Assembly (NCBI GenBank): GCA_029256565.1 | Contig: JAQSXQ010000048.1 | Span: 1-8,608, forward strand | Reading direction: 5' to 3' | Source of the DNA: Mycobacterium sp. | GTDB taxonomy: Bacteria; Actinomycetota; Actinomycetes; Mycobacteriales; Mycobacteriaceae | DNA: 8,608 nt | Shown: positions 1 to 7,034 of the stretch, in pieces | Position numbering within the stretch: position 1 is the first letter of the stretch | Layout: every line of letters starts with the position of its first letter | Notes under the pieces: model-generated | Databases searched by the model: none | Told to the model about the DNA's origin: nothing | The model's input: the letters and a program-made list of their open reading frames with translations, nothing else | Program-made: the position numbers and the translations under genes

Positions 1-2165
1 GACGCCGGCCTGCCGTGCCAGGACTCGTCGGTGGCCTCGACGGCGCCGTAGTTGCCGATGCCCGAGCCGTTGTAGTCGGCGGCGTCGGTGTTGAGCACCT
101 CTCGCCAGGTGCCGGTGTGCGGTAGACCCAGCCGGTAGCGCGAGTGCTCGGCGCCCGAGAAGTTGAATACGCACGCCATCACCGAGCCGTCGTCGCCGTA
201 GCGCAGGAAGCTCAGCACGTTGTTCGCCGAGTCGTTCGCATCGATCCACGAGTAGCCCTCGTGGCTGGTGTCGCGCGACCACAGCGCACGGTGGTTCTGA
301 TAGACCCCGTTCATGTCGCGGACCATCCGGAGGACGCCGTTCGAGAAGCCGTTCTCGTCGAGCTGGTACCAGTCGACGCCGCGCTCCTCGGACCACTCCG
401 CGCGCTGGCCGAATTCCTGCCCCATGAACAGCAGTTGCTTGCCCGGGTGGGCCCACTGGTAGGCGAGCAGCCCGCGCAGACCGGCGGCCTTCATGTGGTC
501 GTCACCCGGCAGGCGGCCCCACAGGGTGCCCTTGCCGTGCACGACCTCGTCGTGGCTGATCGGCAGCACGAAGTTCTCGCTGAAGGCGTACACCATCGAG
601 AAGGTGATCTCGCCGTGGTGGTATCCGCGGTGGATGGGATCCCGGGAGATGAACTCCAGGGTGTCGTTCATCCAGCCCATGTTCCACTTCATCGAGAAGC
701 CAAGGCCGCCAAGGTTGGTGGGTCGCGTGACGCCGGGCCACGAGGTCGATTCCTCGGCAATCGTGACGATGCCGGGGGTCACCTTGTGGACGGTGGCGTT
801 CATCTCCTGCAGGAACTGCACCGCCTCCAGGTTCTCCCGTCCGCCGTAGACGTTCGGCGTCCAGCCACCCTCGGGCCGGGAGTAGTCGAGGTACAGCATC
901 GAGGCGACGGCATCCACCCGCAGGCCATCGACGTGGTACTCCTGCAGCCAGTACAGCGCGTTGGCCACCAGGAAGTTGCGCACCTCGGCCCGCCCGAAGT
1001 CGAATACGTAGGTGCCCCAGTCGAGTTGCTCACCGCGGCGTGGGTCGGAGTGTTCGTAGAGGGGCGTGCCGTCGAACCGTCCGAGCGCCCAGGCGTCCTT
1101 GGGGAAGTGGGCGGGCACCCAGTCGACGATCACGCCGATGCCTGCCTGATGCAGGGTGTCGATCAGGTACCGCAGGTCGTCGGGACTGCCGAGCTTCGGC
1201 ATCGGCGCGTAGTACGAGGTGACCTGGTAGCCCCACGACCCACCGAAGGGGTGCGCGGCGACGGGCAGCATCTCGACGTGCGTGAAGCCGTTCTCGACGA
1301 CGTACTCGGTGAGTTCGGTGGCCAGCTCCCGGTAGGTGAGGCCGGGCCGCCACGACGGCAGGTGCACCTCGAGCGTGCTCATCGGCTCGAAGACGGGGTT
1401 CTTCAGCGCGCGTTGCGCCATCCAGTCGTCGTCGCTCCAGGTGTAGTCGCTGACGTGGACGCGCGACGCGGTGCTCGGCGGCACCTCGGCGGCGAACGCC
1501 ATCGGGTCGGCTCGGTCGCTCACCGAACCGTCGGCGCCGTGCACGCGGAACTTGTACAGCGCGTCGAGCGGAAAGTCGGGCCAGAACAGTTCCCACACGC
1601 CCGAGGATCCCAGGCTGCGCATCGGGGCGTCGTTGCCGCTCCAGTGGTTGAACTCGCCAATCAGCGTGACGCCCTTGGCATTCGGCGCCCAGACGGCGAA
1701 CGACACGCCGTCGACGTCGCCGTCGGCTGTGCGGTAGGTGTGCGGATGCGCGCCCAGCACCTCCCACAGGCGTTCGTGGCGGCCCTCGGCGAACAGGTGC
1801 AGGTCGATGTCGCCGAGCGTCGGCAGGAAGCGGTACGGGTCGGCCACGGTGTGCACCGGGCCGTGGTCGTCGCCGGACGGGTAGCGGATCTCCAGGCGGT
1901 AGTCGATGAGACCGGTGATCGGCACCGCCACCGCGAACAGCGCGTCGTCGACGTGGCTGAACGGGTAGCGCTCACCGCCGATGAGCGCGGTCACCTCCAC
2001 GGCGTTCGGACGCAGCACCCTGATCACGGTGTGGTCCTCGTACTCGTGGGCACCGAGCACCGAGTGCGGATCGTGGTGCTCGCCGGCGAGTAGCCGGCCG
2101 AGGTCGGAGTCGTTGGGGCGTAGGTGTTGGCTGGTGAACGGGTTGGTGCGGGTCATGTCTGTCAT
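1..2165 (-). CDS. glgB: 1,4-alpha-glucan branching enzyme GlgB (3' end beyond window)
   Basis: GlgB cuts alpha-1,4-glucan and re-attaches the fragment through an alpha-1,6 bond, in the cytosol. 721 codons are visible without a stop. The last residues, DESWHGRPA, match the point in M. tuberculosis GlgB about 14 residues before its end, so the protein should be about 735 aa. Order: N-terminal N1 domain (roughly 1-115), CBM48 (about 120-225, with GVSFAVWAPNAKGV), GH13_9 barrel, C-terminal beta domain. The GH13 regions are intact: DWVPAHFP (D348), GLRVDAVASM (nucleophile D418), IAEES (acid/base E471) and SHDEVVHGKGT (D539). These numbers assume the ATG at 2165, which overlaps the glgE stop as ATGA. 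An in-frame ATG at 2156 gives a protein three residues shorter whose N-terminus (MTRTNPF) aligns better with the M. tuberculosis start (MSRSEKL). It is second in the glgE-glgB unit. Identity is very secure; the start is not. Confidence 0.97.
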   Translation of the reverse strand, partial: MTDMTRTNPFTSQHLRPNDSDLGRLLAGEHHDPHSVLGAHEYEDHTVIRVLRPNAVEVTALIGGERYPFSHVDDALFAVAVPITGLIDYRLEIRYPSGDDHGPVHTVADPYRFLPTLGDIDLHLFAEGRHERLWEVLGAHPHTYRTADGDVDGVSFAVWAPNAKGVTLIGEFNHWSGNDAPMRSLGSSGVWELFWPDFPLDALYKFRVHGADGSVSDRADPMAFAAEVPPSTASRVHVSDYTWSDDDWMAQRALKNPVFEPMSTLEVHLPSWRPGLTYRELATELTEYVVENGFTHVEMLPVAAHPFGGSWGYQVTSYYAPMPKLGSPDDLRYLIDTLHQAGIGVIVDWVPAHFPKDAWALGRFDGTPLYEHSDPRRGEQLDWGTYVFDFGRAEVRNFLVANALYWLQEYHVDGLRVDAVASMLYLDYSRPEGGWTPNVYGGRENLEAVQFLQEMNATVHKVTPGIVTIAEESTSWPGVTRPTNLGGLGFSMKWNMGWMNDTLEFISRDPIHRGYHHGEITFSMVYAFSENFVLPISHDEVVHGKGTLWGRLPGDDHMKAAGLRGLLAYQWAHPGKQLLFMGQEFGQRAEWSEERGVDWYQLDENGFSNGVLRMVRDMNGVYQNHRALWSRDTSHEGYSWIDANDSANNVLSFLRYGDDGSVMACVFNFSGAEHSRYRLGLPHTGTWREVLNTDAADYNGSGIGNYGAVEATDESWHGRPA

Positions 2166-2172
2166 TCCCTCC
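2154..2172 (-). promoter_or_regulatory. glgB ribosome binding site and glgE/glgB ATGA overlap
   Basis: On the minus strand GGAGG (2172-2168) lies only 2 nt before the ATG at 2165 but 11 nt before a second in-frame ATG at 2156. The first ATG shares bases with the glgE stop TGA (2164-2162), the usual ATGA arrangement for termination-reinitiation coupling. Neither spacing is ideal. The overlap favours the first ATG; the length of the M. tuberculosis homologue favours the second. Confidence 0.7.
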
Positions 2173-4252
2173 GCAGCAGGTTGAGGCGTCGATCGGCGGG
2201 GATCGACGGCATGTTCAAAACGTGGGCCACGGCTCTGGCCGGATCGAGGCGGACGTAGTTCGCCTGCCCCCATTGGTATTCGTCACCCGTTATCTCGTCG
2301 CGCACCCAGAACCGGTCGTGGTCCGACATGCCCAGTGCGGCCATGTCCAGCCAGACCGTCGATTCCTCGGCGCCGAACGGGTTCAGCGTCACGACGACAA
2401 GGACGCAGTCTCCGGAGACCGGGTCGAACTTGCTGTAGGCAAGCAGTGCGTCGTTGTCCACGGCGTGGAACTTGATGGTGCGCAGCTGGCTGAGTGCGGG
2501 GTGGAGCCGGCGGATCTCGTTGAGCCGGGTGAGGAAGGGCTCCAGCGATTCGCCTCGGGCCACTGCGGCGTCGAAGTCGCGCGGACGCAGTTCGTACTTC
2601 TCAGAGTTCAGGTACTCCTCACTACCCTCGCGCACCGCCTGGTGCTCGAAGAGTTCGTAACCGCTGTACACGCCCCACGTCGAACTCATCGTGGCTGCCA
2701 TCACCGCACGAATGGCGAACATGCCCGGCCCGCCGTACTGCAAACTCTCGTGCAGGATGTCCGGCGTGTTGGGCCAGAGGCTCTGGCGCGCGTAGTCGGC
2801 GTGCTCGGCGATCTGCTCGCCGAACTCGATGAGTTCCCACTTGGCGGTCCGCCACGTGAAGTACGTGTACGACTGCGTGTACCCAAGTTTCGCGAGACCG
2901 AACAGGCGGGCCGGCCTGGTGAACGCCTCGGCCAGGAACAGCACGTCGGGATCGGAGTTCTTGACCTCGCCGATCAGCCACGCCCAGAAGTTCGGCGGCT
3001 TGGTGTGCGGGTTGTCGACGCGGAACACCTTCACCCCGTGTGACACCCAGAACCGCACCACGCGCAGCACCTCGGCGTAGATGCCCGCCGGGTCGTTGTC
3101 GAAGTTGATCGGGTAGATGTCCTGATACTTCTTCGGCGGGTTCTCGGCGTAGGCGATGGTGCCGTCGGGCAGCACGGTGAACCACTCGGGGTGGTCCCTG
3201 GCCCACGGGTGGTCGGGAGCGCACTGCAACGCGAGGTCGAGCGCGACCTCCAGGCCCTGGTCGCGGGCGGCTGCCACGAAGGCGTCGAAGTCCTCGATGG
3301 TGCCCAGGTCGGGGTGTACGGCGTCGTGGCCGCCGGCAGCGCTGCCGATCGCCCACGGCGACCCGACGTCGTCGGGTCCCGCGGTGACGCTGTTGTTGCG
3401 GCCCTTGCGGTGCACCTCGCCGATCGGGTGGATCGGCGGGAGGTACACGATGTCGAAGCCCATCCTCGCGACCCGCGGCAGCGCGTTCACCGCGGTCTTG
3501 AAGGTGCCGTGCACCGGGTTCCCGTCGGCGTCCCAGCCGCCCGTCGAGCGGGGGAAGAACTCGTACCAGGCACTGGACCTGGCCAGCGGGCGGTCGACCC
3601 AGACGCCGTACTGCTCGTCACGGGTCACGAGTTCCCGCAGCGGGTAGCGGTCCAGCAGGGAGGTGACCTCCTCGGCGAGCGCCAGACCGGCCCGCGTGAA
3701 CGGGTCACCCGGCTCGCGCAGGCGGGTCGCCGCGTCGATCAACGGGAAGCGGTCCTGGCGCGGGAGCCCGGTGGCCGCCCGCTCGAGCAGCTTGGCGCCG
3801 ATCAGCAGATCGTTGTCCAGTTCGGCCTCACCCTGGCCGGCGTCCAGCTTGGCGACGACCGCCTTGCGCCAGGTGGCGATGGGATCGCCCCACCCGTCGA
3901 CGCGGAACGTCCACAGGCCGACGGCGTCGGGCGCGAACTGGCCGTAGAAGACGTCGGGCTCCTCACCCGTGCGCATCGGCAGGTTCTGCGGCTTGACCCT
4001 TGGCGCGGGGTTGACCACGTCCTCGATGGGGACGGGTTCGGCCTCGGTGGGCCGGATGCCTGCCGGCGGTGCGGCCAGCTGAGGGTAGGACGTGCCGTGG
4101 TAGCGGACGACGAGTGTGGCCGCGACGACGTCGTGCCCCTCTCGCCACACCGTGGCCCGAACCGGCACCACCTCTCCGACCACGGCCTTCGCCGGATACC
4201 GCCCACCCGAAACCACGGGCGCGACGTCATCGATCCCGATACGACCGGCCAC
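2162..4252 (-). CDS. glgE: Alpha-1,4-glucan:maltose-1-phosphate maltosyltransferase GlgE
   Basis: GlgE transfers maltose from alpha-maltose-1-phosphate onto the non-reducing end of alpha-1,4-glucan, releasing phosphate. It is the polymerising step of the TreS-Pep2-GlgE-GlgB route, in the cytosol, and belongs to GH13_3. The order is an N-terminal DUF3416-type beta domain with VGLWTFRVDGWGDP, the insertion-bearing GH13 barrel (MFPRST-like FFPRSTGGWD; YLPPIHPIG; HRKGRNN; ENPPKKYQDIYP), and a C-terminal beta domain ending LNLLRRE. The nucleophile is D413 in FRVDNPHTKP (codon 3016-3014) and the acid/base is E442 in LFLAEAF (codon 2929-2927). I chose the GTG at 4252 because AGGAG lies 7 nt before it, giving 696 aa. 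A GTG at 4255 (697 aa) or 4267 (701 aa) is possible; from 4267 the catalytic residues number D418 and E447, exactly as in M. tuberculosis. It is first of two genes, coupled to glgB. Inactivating GlgE in M. tuberculosis is known to be lethal through maltose-1-phosphate build-up. Confidence 0.97.
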   Translation of the reverse strand: MAGRIGIDDVAPVVSGGRYPAKAVVGEVVPVRATVWREGHDVVAATLVVRYHGTSYPQLAAPPAGIRPTEAEPVPIEDVVNPAPRVKPQNLPMRTGEEPDVFYGQFAPDAVGLWTFRVDGWGDPIATWRKAVVAKLDAGQGEAELDNDLLIGAKLLERAATGLPRQDRFPLIDAATRLREPGDPFTRAGLALAEEVTSLLDRYPLRELVTRDEQYGVWVDRPLARSSAWYEFFPRSTGGWDADGNPVHGTFKTAVNALPRVARMGFDIVYLPPIHPIGEVHRKGRNNSVTAGPDDVGSPWAIGSAAGGHDAVHPDLGTIEDFDAFVAAARDQGLEVALDLALQCAPDHPWARDHPEWFTVLPDGTIAYAENPPKKYQDIYPINFDNDPAGIYAEVLRVVRFWVSHGVKVFRVDNPHTKPPNFWAWLIGEVKNSDPDVLFLAEAFTRPARLFGLAKLGYTQSYTYFTWRTAKWELIEFGEQIAEHADYARQSLWPNTPDILHESLQYGGPGMFAIRAVMAATMSSTWGVYSGYELFEHQAVREGSEEYLNSEKYELRPRDFDAAVARGESLEPFLTRLNEIRRLHPALSQLRTIKFHAVDNDALLAYSKFDPVSGDCVLVVVTLNPFGAEESTVWLDMAALGMSDHDRFWVRDEITGDEYQWGQANYVRLDPARAVAHVLNMPSIPADRRLNLLRRE
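2187..2208 (-). repeat. Perfect 8-bp inverted repeat (hairpin) just upstream of glgB
   Basis: Arms CGTCGATC (2187-2194) and GATCGACG (2201-2208) are perfect complements around a 6-nt spacer. They lie in the last codons of glgE, with the near arm 14 nt upstream of the glgB Shine-Dalgarno. In the glgE-glgB mRNA this would form a GC-rich hairpin just before the coupled start. The geometry (8-bp stem, 6-nt loop) is the same as the repeat ahead of glgE. A role is inference; the repeat also encodes the glgE C-terminus. Confidence 0.5.
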
Positions 4253-4267
4253 CACCGAACTCCTCAC
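4250..4267 (-). promoter_or_regulatory. glgE start-codon cluster and Shine-Dalgarno
   Basis: Reading the minus strand, GTG (4267-4265) is followed at once by AGGAG (4264-4260), then TTCG and two adjacent GTG codons at 4255 and 4252. The Shine-Dalgarno lies inside the longest open frame, so the upstream GTG has no obvious ribosome site of its own. AGGAG serves the GTG at 4252 (7-nt spacer) or at 4255 (4-nt spacer). This decides the start in favour of the shorter protein. Confidence 0.65.
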
Positions 4268-4271
4268 ATTG

Positions 4272-4293
4272 GCGCGACCCGTAATGGTCGCGC
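4272..4293. repeat. Perfect 8-bp inverted repeat in the glgE leader
   Basis: Arms GCGCGACC (4272-4279) and GGTCGCGC (4286-4293) flank a 6-nt spacer CGTAAT. The repeat is non-coding for the preferred glgE start and ends 7 nt upstream of the glgE AGGAG. It lies downstream of the candidate glgE promoter. It could be a dyad operator for a dimeric repressor or a stable hairpin in the glgE leader RNA. No T-tract follows on either strand, so it does not look like an intrinsic terminator. Confidence 0.7.
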
Positions 4294-4326
4294 GGTGTCA
4301 TCTGTTTCGTTTCAGCCTCGTCGCGC

Positions 4327-4354
4327 TCTATACCCACCGTAGTGTCCGACTCAA
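4327..4354 (-). promoter_or_regulatory. Candidate sigma-A-like promoter for glgE-glgB
   Basis: On the minus strand TTGAGT (4354-4349) and TATAGA (4332-4327) are separated by 16 nt, with four of six matches each to TTGACA and TATAAT. A start site near 4320 would give a leader of about 68 nt that carries the inverted repeat 4272-4293. This is the best -35/-10 pair I see in the 169-bp divergent region. On the plus strand the same region shows only single -10-like hexamers. It is a motif match, not proof of a promoter. Confidence 0.4.
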
Positions 4355-4407
4355 CCCCTCGCGCCCGACGAGTAGTTCAGCCCGCAGTGGCGAACGGCGA
4401 TCAGCAG

Positions 4408-4424
4408 TAAGGTGAGATCGCGTG
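4408..4424 (+). promoter_or_regulatory. glgP start region: overlapping Shine-Dalgarno and -10-like motif
   Basis: AAGGTGAG (4409-4416) is a reasonable Shine-Dalgarno ending 5 nt before the GTG at 4422. The same bases include TAAGGT (4408-4413), which fits the mycobacterial -10 pattern TANNNT. The last T lies 8 nt before the GTG, close to the spacing seen at leaderless mycobacterial genes. Both readings are possible; the Shine-Dalgarno reading is the simpler one. Confidence 0.4.
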
Positions 4425-7034
4425 AAAGCACTTCGTCGGTTCACCGTCCGTGCCCACCTCCCGCAGCGTCTCGAAGCGCTCGAGCGACTCTCGGTCAACC
4501 TGCGCTGGTCGTGGGACAAACCCACCCAGGACCTGTTCGCCAGCATCGATCCCGAGCTGTGGAGCCACGTCGAAGCGGACCCCGTGGCGCTGTTGGGAGC
4601 GGTCAGCCCCAAGCGGCTCGACGAACTGGCGGTCGACGAGTCCTTCCTCGACCGGCTCGACCACCTGGCGGCCGATCTCGACGACTACCTGCAGCGGCCC
4701 ATGTGGTACCAGGAGCGGATCGCCGCCGGTGAGGAGCTACCGACCGGAATCGCCTACTTCTCCATGGAGTTCGGCGTCGCCGAGGTGCTGCCGAACTACT
4801 CCGGCGGGCTGGGCATCCTGGCCGGCGACCACCTCAAGTCGGCGTCGGACCTCGGTCTGCCCCTGATCGCGGTGGGCCTGTACTACCGGTCCGGCTACTT
4901 CCGGCAGTCGCTGACCGCCGACGGTTGGCAGCACGAGAACTACCCGTCGCTCGATCCGCAGGGGTTGCCGCTGCGACTGCTGACCGACGAGGACGGGGAG
5001 CCCGTCCTGGTACGCCTGGCGATGCCCGACTCGGCGGAACTCAACGCGCGCGTATGGGTCGCCCAAGTCGGCCGAATCCCGTTGCTGCTGCTGGATTCCG
5101 ACACCCCCGAGACCGACCACGAGCTGCGTGGCGTCACCGACCGGCTCTACGGCGGTGACCAGGAGCACCGGATCAAGCAGGAGATCCTGGCAGGCATCGG
5201 CGGCGTCCGGGCGATCCGCGCGTTCACGCGGGTGGAGAGTCTGCCCGAACCGCAGGTGTTCCACATGAACGAGGGGCACGCCGGATTCCTGGGCATCGAG
5301 CGGATCAGGGAACTCGTCACCGACGGCGGCCTCGACTTCGACACCGCGCTGGCAGTGGTGCGCTCCTCGACGGTGTTCACCACGCACACCCCCGTTCCAG
5401 CGGGCATCGACCGGTTCCCGGTCGACCTGGTGGAGCAGTACTTCGGCGCGCCCTCCAATGAGCCGTCCGGCGCGGATTCCGAACTGCTGCCTGGTCTTCC
5501 GCTCGATCGCATCGTCGCATTCGGCGCGGAGGACGACCCGTCGAAGTTCAACATGGCGCACATGGGTTTGCGGTTGGCGCAACGCGCCAACGGCGTATCG
5601 CTGCTGCACGGCCGGGTCAGCCGCGGCATGTTCAACGAGCTGTGGAACGGCTTCGACACCGAGGAGGTGCCGATCGGGTCGATCACCAACGGCGTGCACG
5701 CCCCCACGTGGGCGGCCCCGCAGTGGGTGCAGCTGGGCCGTGAGCTGATCGGCAGCGACGACCTCGGATCGTTGAGCGAACCCGATACGTGGCAGCGGCT
5801 GCAGCAGGTCGACCCCGGCCACCTGTGGTGGATCCGCTGCGAGCTGCGCAAGCTGCTGATCGACGACGTCCGCGCGCGGTTGCGCAAGTCCTGCCTGGAG
5901 CGCGGCGCCTCCGATGCCGAACTCGGTTGGATCGCAGGCGCATTCGACCCCGACGTGCTGACCATCGGGTTCGCGCGCCGGGTGCCGACCTACAAGCGCC
6001 TGACGCTCATGCTGCGCGACCCCGAGCGACTCGAGCAGCTGTTGCTCGACGAGAAGCGGCCCGTCCAGTTGATCGTGGCTGGCAAGTCGCACCCGGCCGA
6101 CGACGGGGGCAAGGCGCTGATCCAGCAGGTGGTGCGCTTCGCCGACCGGCCCGACGTGCGGCACCGGATCGCGTTCCTGCCCGACTACGACATGTCGATG
6201 GCGCGGCTCCTGTACTGGGGATGCGACGTGTGGCTCAACAATCCGTTGCGCCCCTTGGAGGCCTGCGGCACCTCGGGCATGAAGAGCGCGCTCAACGGCG
6301 GACTCAACCTGTCGATCCGCGACGGTTGGTGGGATGAGTGGTACGACGGCGAGAACGGTTGGGAGATCCCGACCGCCGATGGTCTGGCCGACGAGACGCG
6401 CCGCGACGACCTCGAGGCGGCCGCGCTGTACGACCTGATCGCCAACTCGGTCACCACCAAGTTCTACGACCGCGACGCCCAGGGCGTCCCCACCCGCTGG
6501 GTGGAGATGGTGCGGCACACGTTGCAGTCGCTGGGGCCCAAGGTGCTGGCGTCTCGCATGGTGCGGGACTACACGGAGCAGTACTACGCACCGGCGGCCC
6601 GATCGCTGCACCGGACGATCGAGGCGGTCGACGGCGTGCCGTTCGGCGCGGCCCGCGACCTCGCGGCGTACCGCCGCCGTGCCGAGGAGGCATGGCCGAG
6701 GATCCAGATCACCGACGTCGACAGCTACGGCCTGCCCGATACCCCGCTGCTCGGTTCGGAACTGACGCTGACCGCGACGGTGGACCTCGCAGGCCTCGCG
6801 CCCGACGAGGTGGTGGTCGAGGCGGTCATCGGCCGCGTGGACACCACCGACGCGCTGCTCGAGCCCACCACCGTGCAGATGACGCACGCCGGGCCCGGCG
6901 ACGGTGGCAGCGAGACCTTCTCGACGACGACGCCGCTACCGGTGGCCGGGCCGGTCGGCTACACGGTGCGCGTGCTGCCACACCACCCGCTGCTGGCCGC
7001 CGCCGACGAGCTGGGGCTCGTCACGCTCGCGTGA
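4422..7034 (+). CDS. glgP: Alpha-glucan phosphorylase GlgP (short actinobacterial type, GT35)
   Basis: GlgP is a PLP-dependent cytosolic enzyme that phosphorolyses non-reducing ends of alpha-1,4-glucan to glucose-1-phosphate. The 870-aa length fits M. tuberculosis Rv1328 (about 863 aa). The N-terminal DUF3417 domain spans roughly residues 10-120 and opens LRRFTVRAHLPQRLEAL with RWSWDKPTQDLF. The phosphorylase core follows, with GIAYFSMEFGVAEVLPNYSGGLGILAGDHLKSASD, then HMNEGHAGFL, TTHTPVPAGIDRF, GFARRVPTYKR and EACGTSGMKSALNGGLN. K621 in SGMK is at the position of the PLP-binding lysine of phosphorylases. A beta-rich tail of about 120 residues ends LGLVTLA. The GTG at 4422 gives MKALRRFTVRAH, the same N-terminus as the M. 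tuberculosis protein. It diverges from glgE and overlaps the next gene by 4 nt. Confidence 0.97.
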   Translation: MKALRRFTVRAHLPQRLEALERLSVNLRWSWDKPTQDLFASIDPELWSHVEADPVALLGAVSPKRLDELAVDESFLDRLDHLAADLDDYLQRPMWYQERIAAGEELPTGIAYFSMEFGVAEVLPNYSGGLGILAGDHLKSASDLGLPLIAVGLYYRSGYFRQSLTADGWQHENYPSLDPQGLPLRLLTDEDGEPVLVRLAMPDSAELNARVWVAQVGRIPLLLLDSDTPETDHELRGVTDRLYGGDQEHRIKQEILAGIGGVRAIRAFTRVESLPEPQVFHMNEGHAGFLGIERIRELVTDGGLDFDTALAVVRSSTVFTTHTPVPAGIDRFPVDLVEQYFGAPSNEPSGADSELLPGLPLDRIVAFGAEDDPSKFNMAHMGLRLAQRANGVSLLHGRVSRGMFNELWNGFDTEEVPIGSITNGVHAPTWAAPQWVQLGRELIGSDDLGSLSEPDTWQRLQQVDPGHLWWIRCELRKLLIDDVRARLRKSCLERGASDAELGWIAGAFDPDVLTIGFARRVPTYKRLTLMLRDPERLEQLLLDEKRPVQLIVAGKSHPADDGGKALIQQVVRFADRPDVRHRIAFLPDYDMSMARLLYWGCDVWLNNPLRPLEACGTSGMKSALNGGLNLSIRDGWWDEWYDGENGWEIPTADGLADETRRDDLEAAALYDLIANSVTTKFYDRDAQGVPTRWVEMVRHTLQSLGPKVLASRMVRDYTEQYYAPAARSLHRTIEAVDGVPFGAARDLAAYRRRAEEAWPRIQITDVDSYGLPDTPLLGSELTLTATVDLAGLAPDEVVVEAVIGRVDTTDALLEPTTVQMTHAGPGDGGSETFSTTTPLPVAGPVGYTVRVLPHHPLLAAADELGLVTLA
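7031..7034 (+). promoter_or_regulatory. GTGA stop/start overlap between glgP and the propeller gene
   Basis: The GTG start at 7031 and the glgP stop TGA (7032-7034) share the bases GTGA. There is no convincing Shine-Dalgarno just ahead; the nearest G-rich run (near 7013) is about 14 nt away. The downstream gene therefore probably depends on ribosomes finishing glgP. Confidence 0.7.

Noticed and set aside
144..2093. A 649-codon plus-strand frame opposite glgB.
   Set aside because: It is the antisense shadow of a confident glgB; its protein is Val/Arg/His-rich with no family motif, as expected in high-GC DNA.
3191..4342. A 383-codon plus-strand frame opposite glgE and crossing the intergenic region.
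   Set aside because: Shadow of glgE; no ribosome site and no recognisable motif.
4340..4345. TAGTGT on the plus strand as a -10 for glgP.
   Set aside because: It fits TANNNT but has no -35 partner, and such hexamers are frequent; kept only as a weak alternative.
4317..4372. Distant inverted repeat CTCGTCG / CGACGAG in the divergent region.
   Set aside because: Seven bases separated by about 42 nt is expected by chance in GC-rich DNA.
4737..6887. A 716-codon minus-strand frame opposite glgP.
   Set aside because: Same effect: low-complexity Arg/Val/Gln-rich translation against a strongly conserved phosphorylase.
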